From assembly GCA_019055375.1 (NCBI GenBank), contig JAHQIW010003651.1, positions 1 through 64,000 of the forward strand: a DNA stretch of 64,000 nucleotides, in the 5' to 3' direction. Source of the DNA: Parelaphostrongylus tenuis (taxonomy: Eukaryota; Nematoda; Chromadorea; Rhabditida; Metastrongylidae). A model generated the notes under the pieces. It did no database searches. It saw nothing but the letters and a program-made list of their open reading frames with translations, and had not been told where the DNA came from. The translations under genes and the position numbers were made by a program. This document shows positions 12,161 through 22,300 of the stretch, piece after piece. Within the stretch, counting starts at the first letter, position 1; every line of letters starts with the position of its first letter.

Positions 12161-13562
12161 AGATAAATGTATACAAGACCATCAATAAAAACTGCACAAA
12201 GATCTCAAAGAATGAAACGGTGAGTCTTGTGGGGCAATTAACTTGGCTATGCTTTCTTCAAATACTACCACTTTCGAAATTGCTTCCTCTTGAAAATGTA
12301 ATCTCACGGGAGTAGTGAACGATTATTTTCGGTATAAGTAGGTTGAGATTCAAAAAAAATTTACAAAAAATAAATGATGAAAATCCTTAGGTATACAATA
12401 ATTTTTGAGGTGCCGCGAGTTCTTAAAGCATGTAAGACTTCTGCCAACTGCGTGACGTCTGTAGAGAATGGAATCCAAATTTTCTTTGATTTATTATTTT
12501 TCTGCAAATCATCACTTCTTATGGTAAAAAGGTAAAAAAGTATTGAGTGATTCTAGGAATTTGCATCGAGAAAAAAGTGTACTTTAGATATAGCCCTCTG
12601 CGATAGACGACAGTTTTTTGGTTTAACTACATCCGTGACAATCAACCAGAGCGAAGTTTTTCTGCTACTAGGCCCTTTTAAACTTAATGACTTATACTGA
12701 AATTTTTCTAACAATTTTTGATGTTTCAAGTAAACGTGCATCGTACCATTACTGCATCTTGATTACAAACTCGAAAATTCTACTTTTTGTAAGTTGTAAA
12801 TAGTTGAGTTTAAGTCTCTTCTTCGCATCTCTTATCTTTGGGCGGTTTCGAACTTTTCGGGTACTGCATGAAAATGTACATTTTCTCTGTAAATTCTACT
12901 ACATGAGATGAAAAAGTTGCAAGTGAATCACTTCTTGTTTTTCTTGCTCCATTTCTTCAAATCTATCGTGCATTCCCTCATTCTCCGCAAACTTTTTGTC
13001 AGTTGTTATCAGTCATATTACTTATCTGATAGCAGTCAAACGTTTTACCTTAAGCCGACTGAAGAAGTGCTCCACTACGCCCAACTGTCACCGTAATCAG
13101 CGTTGCCTCGAGACTATACCAAGTCGCAGCTGCAAAGAAAGAACAGTGACACGACTGGAACGAATACTACGGCCGAGCAGCCGTACATATCTGGTCCTAT
13201 GCAATGCTCAGATGTCATTTCAAATAATGCTAATAACTTCACGGACTGTATTAGTATATTGCTTAGTTTCGATATCTCTAAAAGCATTCAACTTAATCGC
13301 AAACGCCTAGAATCTTTGTTGTATCTGTGGGACTCCCCACACTATCTCATATCTCATTGAGTTAGAGGCACTTTCTCATGATCAGTTTATCTCTTTCTAT
13401 CTTATGTGCACTTGGTATACTTCCATTACTGACTAATTTATATTTTTTAGTTTGGGGTATATGGCTGTGAATGTAAGCCTAGTAACACAACATCCACCTG
13501 TTGATAAAGTTGTTGGTGTTGTCATTTTCGTTGGCCTATAGAATAGAACTGAGTTCGCTCAG

Positions 13563-13677
13563 TACATTCTGTTACGAGGAAGAAAATGCTTCAATGGAGC
13601 TCTACGAGTACTTTCGACCACCAATGGCAAAGATGATTGATGTTATTGCTGAGAATCTCCAGCAATATTTGATGTGA
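13563..13677 (+). pseudogene. Isolated coding-like segment
   Basis: After an acceptor-like 'gttcgctcag', a frame reads TFCYEEENASMELYEYFRPP and MAKMIDVIAENLQQYLM before a TGA. A second decayed frame 3' of it (about 13925-14035, EEEKHTFEELAGALQQY and TPPTSNAE, with stops between) has similar style. I do not recognise the family. The stops suggest gene or retroelement debris. Confidence 0.3.
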
Positions 13678-13679
13678 TA

Positions 13680-16425
13680 GCTTAACCTGAGGTTCAACTT
13701 ATACTACTATTCAAATCCACACCAGTGTTGTGGCAAACGTTTGGCAGTATGAGCATCATATTTTCTAGAGTTTTCAGCCTACATGAAGTTATTCTGTTGA
13801 ATTGTTATCACTTATTCCCGTTGATTGCCGTTTATAGGTGTTATTGTTGCATTATTGCTATTTTTATAAGGGATCAGTCACCTTTCAAAGTGTTTCGAAC
13901 TGCAGCATAGCGATAGGGTGAGGAAGAGAAGCATACATTTGAGGAACTGGCTGGTGCATTGCAGCAGTATTGAGATAGATTCCATTATGGAGCTACACCA
14001 CCGACATCGAATGCTGAGTAGAAAAACAAGGTTAGGCGTATTGCTACAGCCTCGAGTGTTCTTTAGAAAAAAGATGCGAATGGCGAATCAAATATAAACC
14101 ATCTCTACAACAATCAGAACATACAGGTGCAAGTTCAGGCAGGAAAGTGGAGACCACTTAGCTGAGACATAAGCGTGTGTTCAATGAAGCTTTCATTAGC
14201 AGTTTCTTTTCTGTTGAAGAAGAAAATAAATTATTCGCCAAATGACATCAGAAGCCAAGTAACAAAAGCACACTGAATTTTTACCTTTCCTCTCATTCTT
14301 AGCACACAAAAGGGCGCTTTGGAGAGACATGTTACAATAACTCACTCGAGCATCCACAAGATGAAAGAAAATCAGAAATCTTGCAATTGACGTGGAAAGT
14401 AGCCATTTTCATTGCACTGAGACTAGTGCTCCTCGGAAAAAGTCAAAGGGAAAAATCACGCCTTAAAGGTCAGTTTTAGAGATGCTGAGATCCTCTCTAT
14501 CCTGCCCTTCATCATTAGTGATTTACCCGCAATTATAAAACATTGCGAACAGGGCCGGTTTAGATAATCGGTAGCAGTGATGAAAAAAACCACCGAACAC
14601 CCTGAGACTCCAGCAAGTTCGTGAGTGGTTGTATGATCGCTTATGCGTGATGCTCAATTGCATGATCTTCCCTGATGGTGGTGATGGCGATTGCATGATC
14701 TTGAGTACGGTCTACCTAACTTATTGTAGAGTGTATGGAGAAGGATACGTTGGTGATACGAGCAGACTACATCTGATGAAGGCGAACGTGTAGAAAAAGT
14801 CAGCTGTTATGAACAAGTAGTGTTATAGCAGTACCGTGTCCGCTTATAAAACAGTGAACTATTACTATATTGGTCAATGTTATAAGAAGGATAATTCTAG
14901 GAATGCGTTCAGTTCATAGCTAGGAAAGCTATAGTTCTTTTCGCACAGTCCAAGGAAAGGTCGTTAAAATTTGAAGGAAACTTTGCGTTGACCTCTTTAT
15001 TTAGACTATTACCAATGCACATAGAGCAAATCATCATTTATGTTTTTCCAGATTTCCTCACTAATGCATGGATGAGAAACTTCAACAGAGTAGAAAGAGA
15101 AATAAGAGCGAAGAGACTGAAAAAACACTTTCATTATTCAAATAATGTGGATTACTGGTCAGTCACGACATTATCTCGATGTACGCACCATAACGGATTA
15201 CTGTAATTCGAATCCACATCAATCAAGGCGTCGTCTTCTGTATCCACTTGGCGAATCACTCAGTGGCAGATGGTGTGTTATAGCAGATCTGTACTCCAAT
15301 TCACCCTGAATCATCTCCAAGTCTTTCTCGAAACTAATCTTTTCAAAAACTCAGGGACATAATCAGAAGAAAATGAATGAGCGCTCAGTAAACACTAGGG
15401 CGCCCTTATTTCTCGACCGAGCACCTGTACGATAACGTTATTTAGTTTAGGAGCCGGAAGAAAGGACCTTAAGAACGGTGATAAGTGATACTCTTGTTAT
15501 GAGCAACAACCGCAAACTCCATTGATTTTGCAGTATCCTTGAAAACAAACATACCACTCAAAAAGAGAATCCTCTCTAACTTCTCCTCATAATTTCTTTC
15601 GCCCAAAGTTCATCCGAACTCATTTGTAGAACCAGCTTTACTAAATGCTCATATTTTTCAAAATTATTCTCAACGAGGATCCATCTACTTCAAAAAAGAA
15701 AAAATAGCAGTGTGAGCACTAATTGGCAATGTGAAAAGATCGTGTTACCTTGCTTTTGATCATTTTCTGCTTGAGTCATCCGCCTCTATAGATTGGCATC
15801 GATTCTCTTTCTTTTCATTTATATGAAGCAAACTGAAATGATGTTCGACACTGATATCCTGTCGTTTAACTCTTGAAACAAAGAAGATCAAGACCGCTCT
15901 GATCGTTCTCTGAAACAATCACCACTAAGAAATGTACGCAGAAAACTACCGCTTATCAACATTAAGATCACAGTTTAACTAACATGACTGATATGAACTA
16001 ACGATTTGTAAATAAACTCTCAAATGATATTTGTAGTTAAATATCTAAGCGACTGATTTTCGCGGATTATGAATTTTTGCGCGTGCATCAGCATAAATTT
16101 TGATAGGTTACTAGCTTGATAGTTGCTTTACCTCCCATTATTATAGGGCCACACTGTAGTTAGTAAGGTGGCAATGATTGGTGCCATTGCTTTACCTTTG
16201 ACTGACTTTTTGATGAGATTTCGAATACCTTTTAAAACTGTAAGATCAGTTAAATGGAAACTTTGTTGTATATCACGGTCGTGAATCCAGCGACCATCTC
16301 CTCCTCCCTAATCAACACAAGACAGCAAACTGTTTAGCGTCTCTATAAAAAGCAAAGAAACAAGATAGAAAACCAAAACTGGTATTTTTTGGCCTAATTT
16401 GGAAGAGGAAAGGCTCCGAATCTAA
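13680..16425. other. Spacer without recognisable genes
   Basis: Apart from the decayed frame near 13.9-14.0 kb and a 72-codon frame at 14988-15206 with no splice support, I see nothing. The sequence is AT-rich with scattered short repeats. Confidence 0.4.
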
Positions 16426-16429
16426 ATCG

Positions 16430-16560
16430 ATGGGCACGTCAGTGCACAACCCACCTATGAATTCATTCATTTCTAGCGATGCTTAGTGAATATGAATGCG
16501 TGTCGCATTCTTCAAGGGTTGATCAACGTCGAAAACCTTTACATTCCTATAGTCGATTCA
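16430..16560 (+). mobile_element. SINE 3' fragment (family C)
   Basis: The stretch 'gaatgcgtgtcgcattcttcaagggttgatcaacgtcga' (in pieces) and the pyrimidine tail match the 3' halves of the SINEs at 43150, 44793 and 54891. The tRNA-like head is missing. Confidence 0.5.
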
Positions 16561-16825
16561 ACACTCAAGCAACTAGACTAAGCACTAGTCAGACACTAGT
16601 TTCGTCTCTAGAATATTGTACTACGCCATGTCCTCTCGAGTGACACGAGGAGAATCGTATTTTTCAAGGAATCTTGCATTTCAGCTTCTCTTAGCCAGAA
16701 TATTCCATTGAGGTCATATACAATGTCGTGACTGACTGTGTACGACAGAGCACCTTGTGCTATGTGCCTTCTAAGACGTCGATTATGGAGTATGCACACT
16801 GTAGTGACGGGGAAGGGACGTGGCT

Positions 16826-17075
16826 GAAAAGTTGTCATGCTCGTCGCGACACGGCGCGGGGCTGATCCCCACTCACAACACTCTCCGGCAGTCAGCAACG
16901 AGCGCCCTATGGAAAGGCGCAGCCAGGTTCTCCTCGAGACTGCAAGAAGACATGCTCGACCAGCAATCTACGTCACTCAGGAAGAAGACGACAAACGAGT
17001 CGCATGCTAAAAATACTGGGATCCGCACAGTAAGATATGATAAAGGGTCGTGTAAATATATAAATATACATATTA
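16826..17075 (+). mobile_element. SINE-like repeat (family B)
   Basis: It shares 'tctccggcagtca', 'ggctcctcgaga', 'cgacaaacgagtcgcatgct' and 'tactgggatccgca' (or close variants) with the copies at 28968 and, inverted, at 36005 and 48238. It directly abuts the RTE fragment at 17090. Confidence 0.6.
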
Positions 17076-17089
17076 GTGTGTTTTGAGTG

Positions 17090-17785
17090 CCCCATTCACG
17101 CTCAACGGAACCACAATCTCCGAATGCTCCAGTTACGTCTATTTAGGCTGTGAAATCAACATGATGAACGACCTAGCTCCAGAGTTGAGCAGAAGGAAAC
17201 GAGCGGCTTGGGGAACGTTTAAGAGCATCGAAGATGTAGTGAAGAGGACAAAGAACATCCGACTCCGTGCCCATATTTTCTACTCAACTATTATCCCTGC
17301 CCTGACGTATGCAGCAGAAACGTGGCCGCTACGTAAGCAGGATGAACGATCACTTGGCGTTATCCAGCGTGCAGAGTAAAGGTCGATGCTAGGAGTATCC
17401 CGGATCTCGCAAATGAGAGAAAGGATCCGAAGTTCCGACCTACGTCAACGATTGAAAATCAGAGACGCCGTTCTACACGCCACGATATCGAAAATAAAGT
17501 GGGCCGGACACGTGACGCGCTTCAACGACAACCGATGGACGAGAGCCGTTACCGACTGGATTCCTCGGGACGTCAAGCGCTCTACAGAAAGACCACCGAC
17601 CCGTTGGTTGATCTCTTCACGAAAGCGATAGAAGAAAGATATGATGTTCAGCGAATCTCTAGAGCGAGGAGGACCCACTGGGCTACTCTTGCACGCGATA
17701 GGGAAAAATGGAAGAGTTGCTGGTACCCGCTCGGGTCACTCGATGATCTACGGGACGACAGATGATACAGGTGGTACATATTAGT
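17090..17785 (+). mobile_element. RTE LINE 3' fragment, second copy
   Basis: This copy encodes only the region after the catalytic core: FTLNGTTISECSSYVYLG, INMMNDLAPELSRRKRAAWG and RTHWATLARDREKW. It is roughly 90% identical by eye to 10290-10970. It has a TAA at about 17377-17379 and frameshifts near 17610. It ends in 'gatgatacaggtggtac', the same tail type as the first copy, so both belong to one subfamily. Confidence 0.9.
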
Positions 17786-18104
17786 ATACCTTCATCTAGG
17801 AATTATCTATCGTAATACTTAGGGCTCTCGAATCTTTAGATTTATACGAATATCACTTGAATGCAGCAGTGAAAACTCGCTAGTTAACAGGCGATGAACG
17901 GATGTTTACAGTCAAGAGAGATGATATGCTGCACGTACAAAATGAAAACATCGAGACTGTGGTAGAACGCACGGCTAGACTCGCTATTAGAAATTCCAAA
18001 GCACGTAGAATAAGAGAGGTAACAAATCAAAAATTTTTTGACTTCTTCCTAAAAAATAAAAAATTGGTTTTTTTTCATTTATTCAAAGGTGCTAAGTGGT
18101 ATGT

Positions 18105-18185
18105 AGAACTGTGAGCCTTAGGCGGGAGTGGAACCAGCTTTTCACTTATACTAGGTACGTATGCTACCACTACACCATCGAGACC
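18105..18185 (-). mobile_element. tRNA-derived SINE (family A)
   Basis: On the minus strand it reads as a tRNA-like head ('tggtgtagtggtagca', A box) and a degenerate B box ('ggttccactcccgcct'). Same family as 19705, 22083, 24080, 53280 and 53865. Confidence 0.5.
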
Positions 18186-18363
18186 AGCGCTCTGTTCCAC
18201 TCTCGTTTTCCTCATCAAATATCGTACATCAAAATTTTCTATACCACTATATAACAAGTAAATCTTTCATATTCGCAAGCATCAACCAGAGCTCCACTTG
18301 ATGTAAAGGATAGCACGTAAGCTCCCATGAAGTTTAGCCCTCTGAGGAGCACCGTTGATAGGC

Positions 18364-18472
18364 GGGCGGCGTCGCGCCGTCGCTTGTGCGGCAATCCAGG
18401 CAGACTGCATGTCATGTCTGCGCATGCATGTGCGAATGTCTGCCTGCCTTCTCACAAGACGCGATGCCGCCG
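18364..18472. repeat. GC-rich perfect-style palindrome
   Basis: The arms 'ggcggcgtcgcg..cttgtg..ccaggcagac' and 'gtctgcctgcc..cacaag.cgcgatgccgcc' are reverse complements around a centre rich in 'gcatg'. It is probably a short foldback MITE. It is much more GC-rich than its surroundings. Confidence 0.65.
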
Positions 18473-18785
18473 TTACAGTAGCTGAGCGAGGTCTGACGTC
18501 GCGCGGCTCGGTACCAAACGTGCCGTAAGGTCCTTAAAAGGGTAATCAGCCGTTTGAGACCCACCTAAGGCCCCAAGCTTTGCTCACACCTCCTCATCTT
18601 GTAGTTCAAAACTCGTCATTAAATTGCGAGCAAGTGACACTTGAAGAAAATGCTGCGTAAACAACACTGTCTAGTAGGAGCGACAATGTTCTGAGATCGG
18701 ATATTTCGGTATTTTCCACAAGAAGCAGATCCACGTTTGTTAATAAAAGTGTAGGATCTGCTTTTCACCGAAGACACTGAAATAT

Positions 18786-19113
18786 TCAATCTACGCGGTG
18801 GATTATAGAAGGTCAGTCCTGGGAAAGTTGAAAAATTTGTGCGCTCTAAATAGAAATTTCTGAACTAGTCGAACTACGAGTGACCTCTAGAAGTGTGCGA
18901 CCTCTGTTTACGGAATTTTACACAATTTCTCATGAATATAGAGAAAGCCACTGATTTGGGAAGTTCCCAATCCAAAGTCTGGACGCCCTATGTTCCCGAT
19001 TTGAACGTAGTTCTGTAGCTGTTCGAAATCGCAGGCTCGCCCCTCTACTGAAACCCATATGTCGATCCATCTCACTAGAGGCCGTGGGGCGAATTTCTAG
19101 CTCCAATTCAGTG
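18786..19113 (+). pseudogene. Decayed tandem copy of the XPG promoter and exon 1
   Basis: This block aligns with 19150-19479 at an offset of about 365 bp: 'cgctcta.ataagaaa.t.tga' (18842/19209), 'attttacacaaat.t' (18914/19276), 'gattt.gggaagttccca' (18953/19318) and 'aatcgcagg' (19027/19390). The 3' part corresponds to exon 1: conceptual LAPLLKPICRSISLEAVG against [20 protein letters not shown]. The start ATG is lost ('ttcgaaatcgc' against 'atgggaatcgc') and the donor is absent. Gene and copy are in direct tandem, so this is a dead first exon with its promoter. Confidence 0.75.
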
Positions 19114-19384
19114 CCTCAATTTCTCTTTTATGCATCACAACTGCCGTTTTCCCACCTACGCCGAGGTTTGATGGTGGACGGTCCAAGGATAGTGTCCACA
19201 AATTTGTTCGCTCTAGATAAGAAACTCTGACCTAGTCGAACTGTAGGTGCGCTTCGAAGTGAACACTGAATCGACAAAATTTTACACAAATCTTCGTAAA
19301 TACAGAGAAAGTAGCTGGCTTGGGATGTTCCCAGCCTGAAGACTAGGATTCCCATATCGTGGATTTGAACTCGGATCTGTTGCT

Positions 19385-22300
19385 ATGGGAATCGCAGGTC
19401 TTTGGCCTCTGCTCGAACCCACCTGTCAACCGGTCGCATTGGAGGCTTTGGAGGGGAAAATTTTGGCTGTCGGTGAGTGCTTTCTATGCCTCGTGCTTTC
19501 TATGTTTCCCATATACATCGCATCTTTCGTAAAATATTTTCAAATTAATCCTTTTAATACTTTTTCGTTAGCTGGCGACAAATTGATATTCGATCTCATT
19601 TCAGTGGCCAAAAAATTCTCTATAACAGTGTTAGTATTCGAAATTTCTAGTATTTTACTGCATTTTTCGTAGTCTTGTGTTCATTCTTATATATTGCTAA
19701 GAGATCTAAGTGATGAGCAAAAACACGGTCTCAGGCGGGTATCGAACCCGCGTTTCATCCTATCCGGGACGCGCGCTCTACCACTACACCGCTGAGGTAC
19801 ATTTGCGCTACCACTCATTCTTCAACATCTCTATGTTAGCTATCAGCCACCGACTTTTTCAACAGGTTTGGTCCGGCATGCGATCTCGCTTTGTGAACCC
19901 AGTTGAGCTGACAGCCATTGTGATAAATAATATTCAAAACTTCTAGTATTTTAGTTCATTTTAGTAAGCAGAATTGTAATGTGTTAGTAATCATTCCCAA
20001 GCTTGGATCTCTGGCTAGAGCTGTGCGTGGGCGGTTTTACAAAATACCCCTTGTAACACTGTAAAATCTGAAACAAAATTATATTCCACGCGAGCGCATT
20101 TTTTTTCTTGTCTCGCTTATATTTCGTTGAACAAAGCTCGTTCCTTAGAGTGCTAGTACTTCTTTGATAGCAGAAGTCTCGAAGAACTCAAAAATGTGTT
20201 TACTTCTTGGAAAAACTCTTTCAATAGCGCTGTAAGAGAAAGAAGAGATTTGTGCTTCAATCCTCACCGGGCAGAGCTCTTTTTTAGACTATTAGTAATC
20301 ATCTGATAGCGTAATGTTTCCCAATTCTAGCGACGTGCTTATTTTTTGGAAAGACTGTTTCACTGCAGTGTAGCAGAGGAAGTAAGATCGAGTTTCGCAT
20401 ATCCGGCAAGCTCGTTAACCGGCTAATCTGCGCGTTGGGGGCGGGCGATCGACTCATGGCCTAAGGTGTTAAGCATGTCGGATGCATCTTGTTATTCAGT
20501 TAGGGATTTTTTTCTCCTTTTTGAAAGAAACTCCAGGTAAAGCAACTAACTCAGCTATTACGAGGTTTTATCTACACGTTCATATGCGTTTCGTACTTCC
20601 AGCGAATTATACGCGCGATAAAAATGGCGCGCGACGGGTTTGAAGTATAATTTTATTTCGGATTTGCAGCGTTACTGAAGGGTGTCTTAAAAATCTGGCC
20701 ACGTACGGCTCTAGCCAGAAATTTAAGCTCTGGAATGATTAAAACACTTCTATGAAAAATTCTTGTCCAGCAAATGAGGTCGAATATTCATTTGTCGCCG
20801 TCTAACAGAAAAGAACCACTTTTTTCTTTGAAGATGTGTCTATCTGGATCTACCAAGCTCAGCTCGGTTATCCTGGCGAGGTGCGATGCCCTCACCTCGC
20901 TCTACTCGTTTCTCGACTATGCAAACTCATCTATTACAAAATCAAACCAGTCTTCGTGTTTGATGGAATGGCTGTACCGTCGTTCAAAAACAAAGTTTTG
21001 GTAAGAGTTGTTCCGATTATCCAACGATCAATCCTCATAAGCTTTACTATATTACGATATCAGTTGGTGATTGAGTTAAGGATTTTGGACTTGATTCACT
21101 TTTCTCTTTATGTTTTATTCGTTCTTGAGGATGAACGACGTCTCAGAAAGCATGCTGATGAAGTTGGTCTATCTCGTTCAAAGAAGCGCCATCTATTGGA
21201 CCTCGCCACTGGTGAGTCTTCATTAAATAACTTATAATTTCAGCCTCTTGTAAGTGTTCAGTAACCCTTTCGCGACCGTGGACCCACAGCCTCCTCATTT
21301 CTAACTGGCAGCTTTGGACGGTCAGCTCCACCTCTGCATCTCTGCCCCCCCCCCCCAGTGTGCCACTGTTTGATGCACCAGCGTGCCATTCTTAGACGCA
21401 GCACGCTGAGAGCTAGAGATGCAGGGGAGGTGAACAGGCCGTTCAGAGTTGCCAGTTATAAATGCAGAGGCCGTGGGCCCACGGTCGCAAAAGGGTTGAA
21501 TACTCTTTTTCTGTGTATATAGAATGATTACTTTCTAAACTAAAGGTGAGGTCATTTGGTTCTTCGTTCCGCAAAATCACAGCCAAATCCGTAATTTGTT
21601 GGGAAATGCTGTTCCAAAAAATGTTTTACTTAGATGCTTGACGGCCCGTTTCAGCTGATAGTCTGTTAGTGCGGACCTCAGCACAGGAAAATTGTGCTAG
21701 ATTAGGTGTGTTGTTTATTGGAGTCCCGAAGTAAGTCTGGCGGGGGCTTGCTCAGGTCGTCACCACATTAGAGCAGTCCTCTGCCCTTGTGGATCATAGG
21801 GAGATTAGCACCTTGCGATCAGTAGCTACCAAGCCGGCGGTCATTCCTGGTATGGTTTACTGTTAGTTGGTCTTATGTATGTGGAAACGTCGGACATCTC
21901 CGTTTGGGTGGCCCTGCTGGTTGGTTGAACCCAACGCTGTACTTCCCAATCACATCCAGGAACACCTCCAAGCCACAAGCGACAAATGATTTGGGAGGAA
22001 TGCCTGTGTTACAAAAATTATTTTCATTTTGCTGCTTTTTTTAACAGTTTTATCCTGGTTATAACCATATATCAATGATGTTGAGTGATTTGCAAAACTT
22101 TGATAATTGAGTGGGAGTTGAACCCGCCCCATGTCTCACCCTTTCCGGAAGCGCGTGCTTATTACTGCACTACTAAGGCTTCTTCTCTGTTATCACTCTG
22201 TGATACAGTTGATGGACATATAGTTATGAATGTTAGTGTGGATTTTTCGTTACAGGTTCACAAACGCAAGCGGAAATCGAAGCAGTCAAAAAAAAGTTGG

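Larger units (their letters stand above)
8390..13380 (+). repeat. Tandem duplication, unit 2
   Basis: This is the second copy of the 3.56-8.04 kb locus. Its block order is the same, but it is interrupted by the RTE LINE (9325-10975) and a mariner-type remnant (11768 to about 12330). Unit 2 therefore shows the pre-insertion state of unit 1, and the reverse. Its former exons are frameshifted. Confidence 0.75.

Noticed and set aside
19728..19802. Intact tRNA gene on the minus strand
   Set aside because: The B box and T stem are good, but the acceptor and anticodon stems are incomplete, and related copies share extra body sequence; called a SINE.
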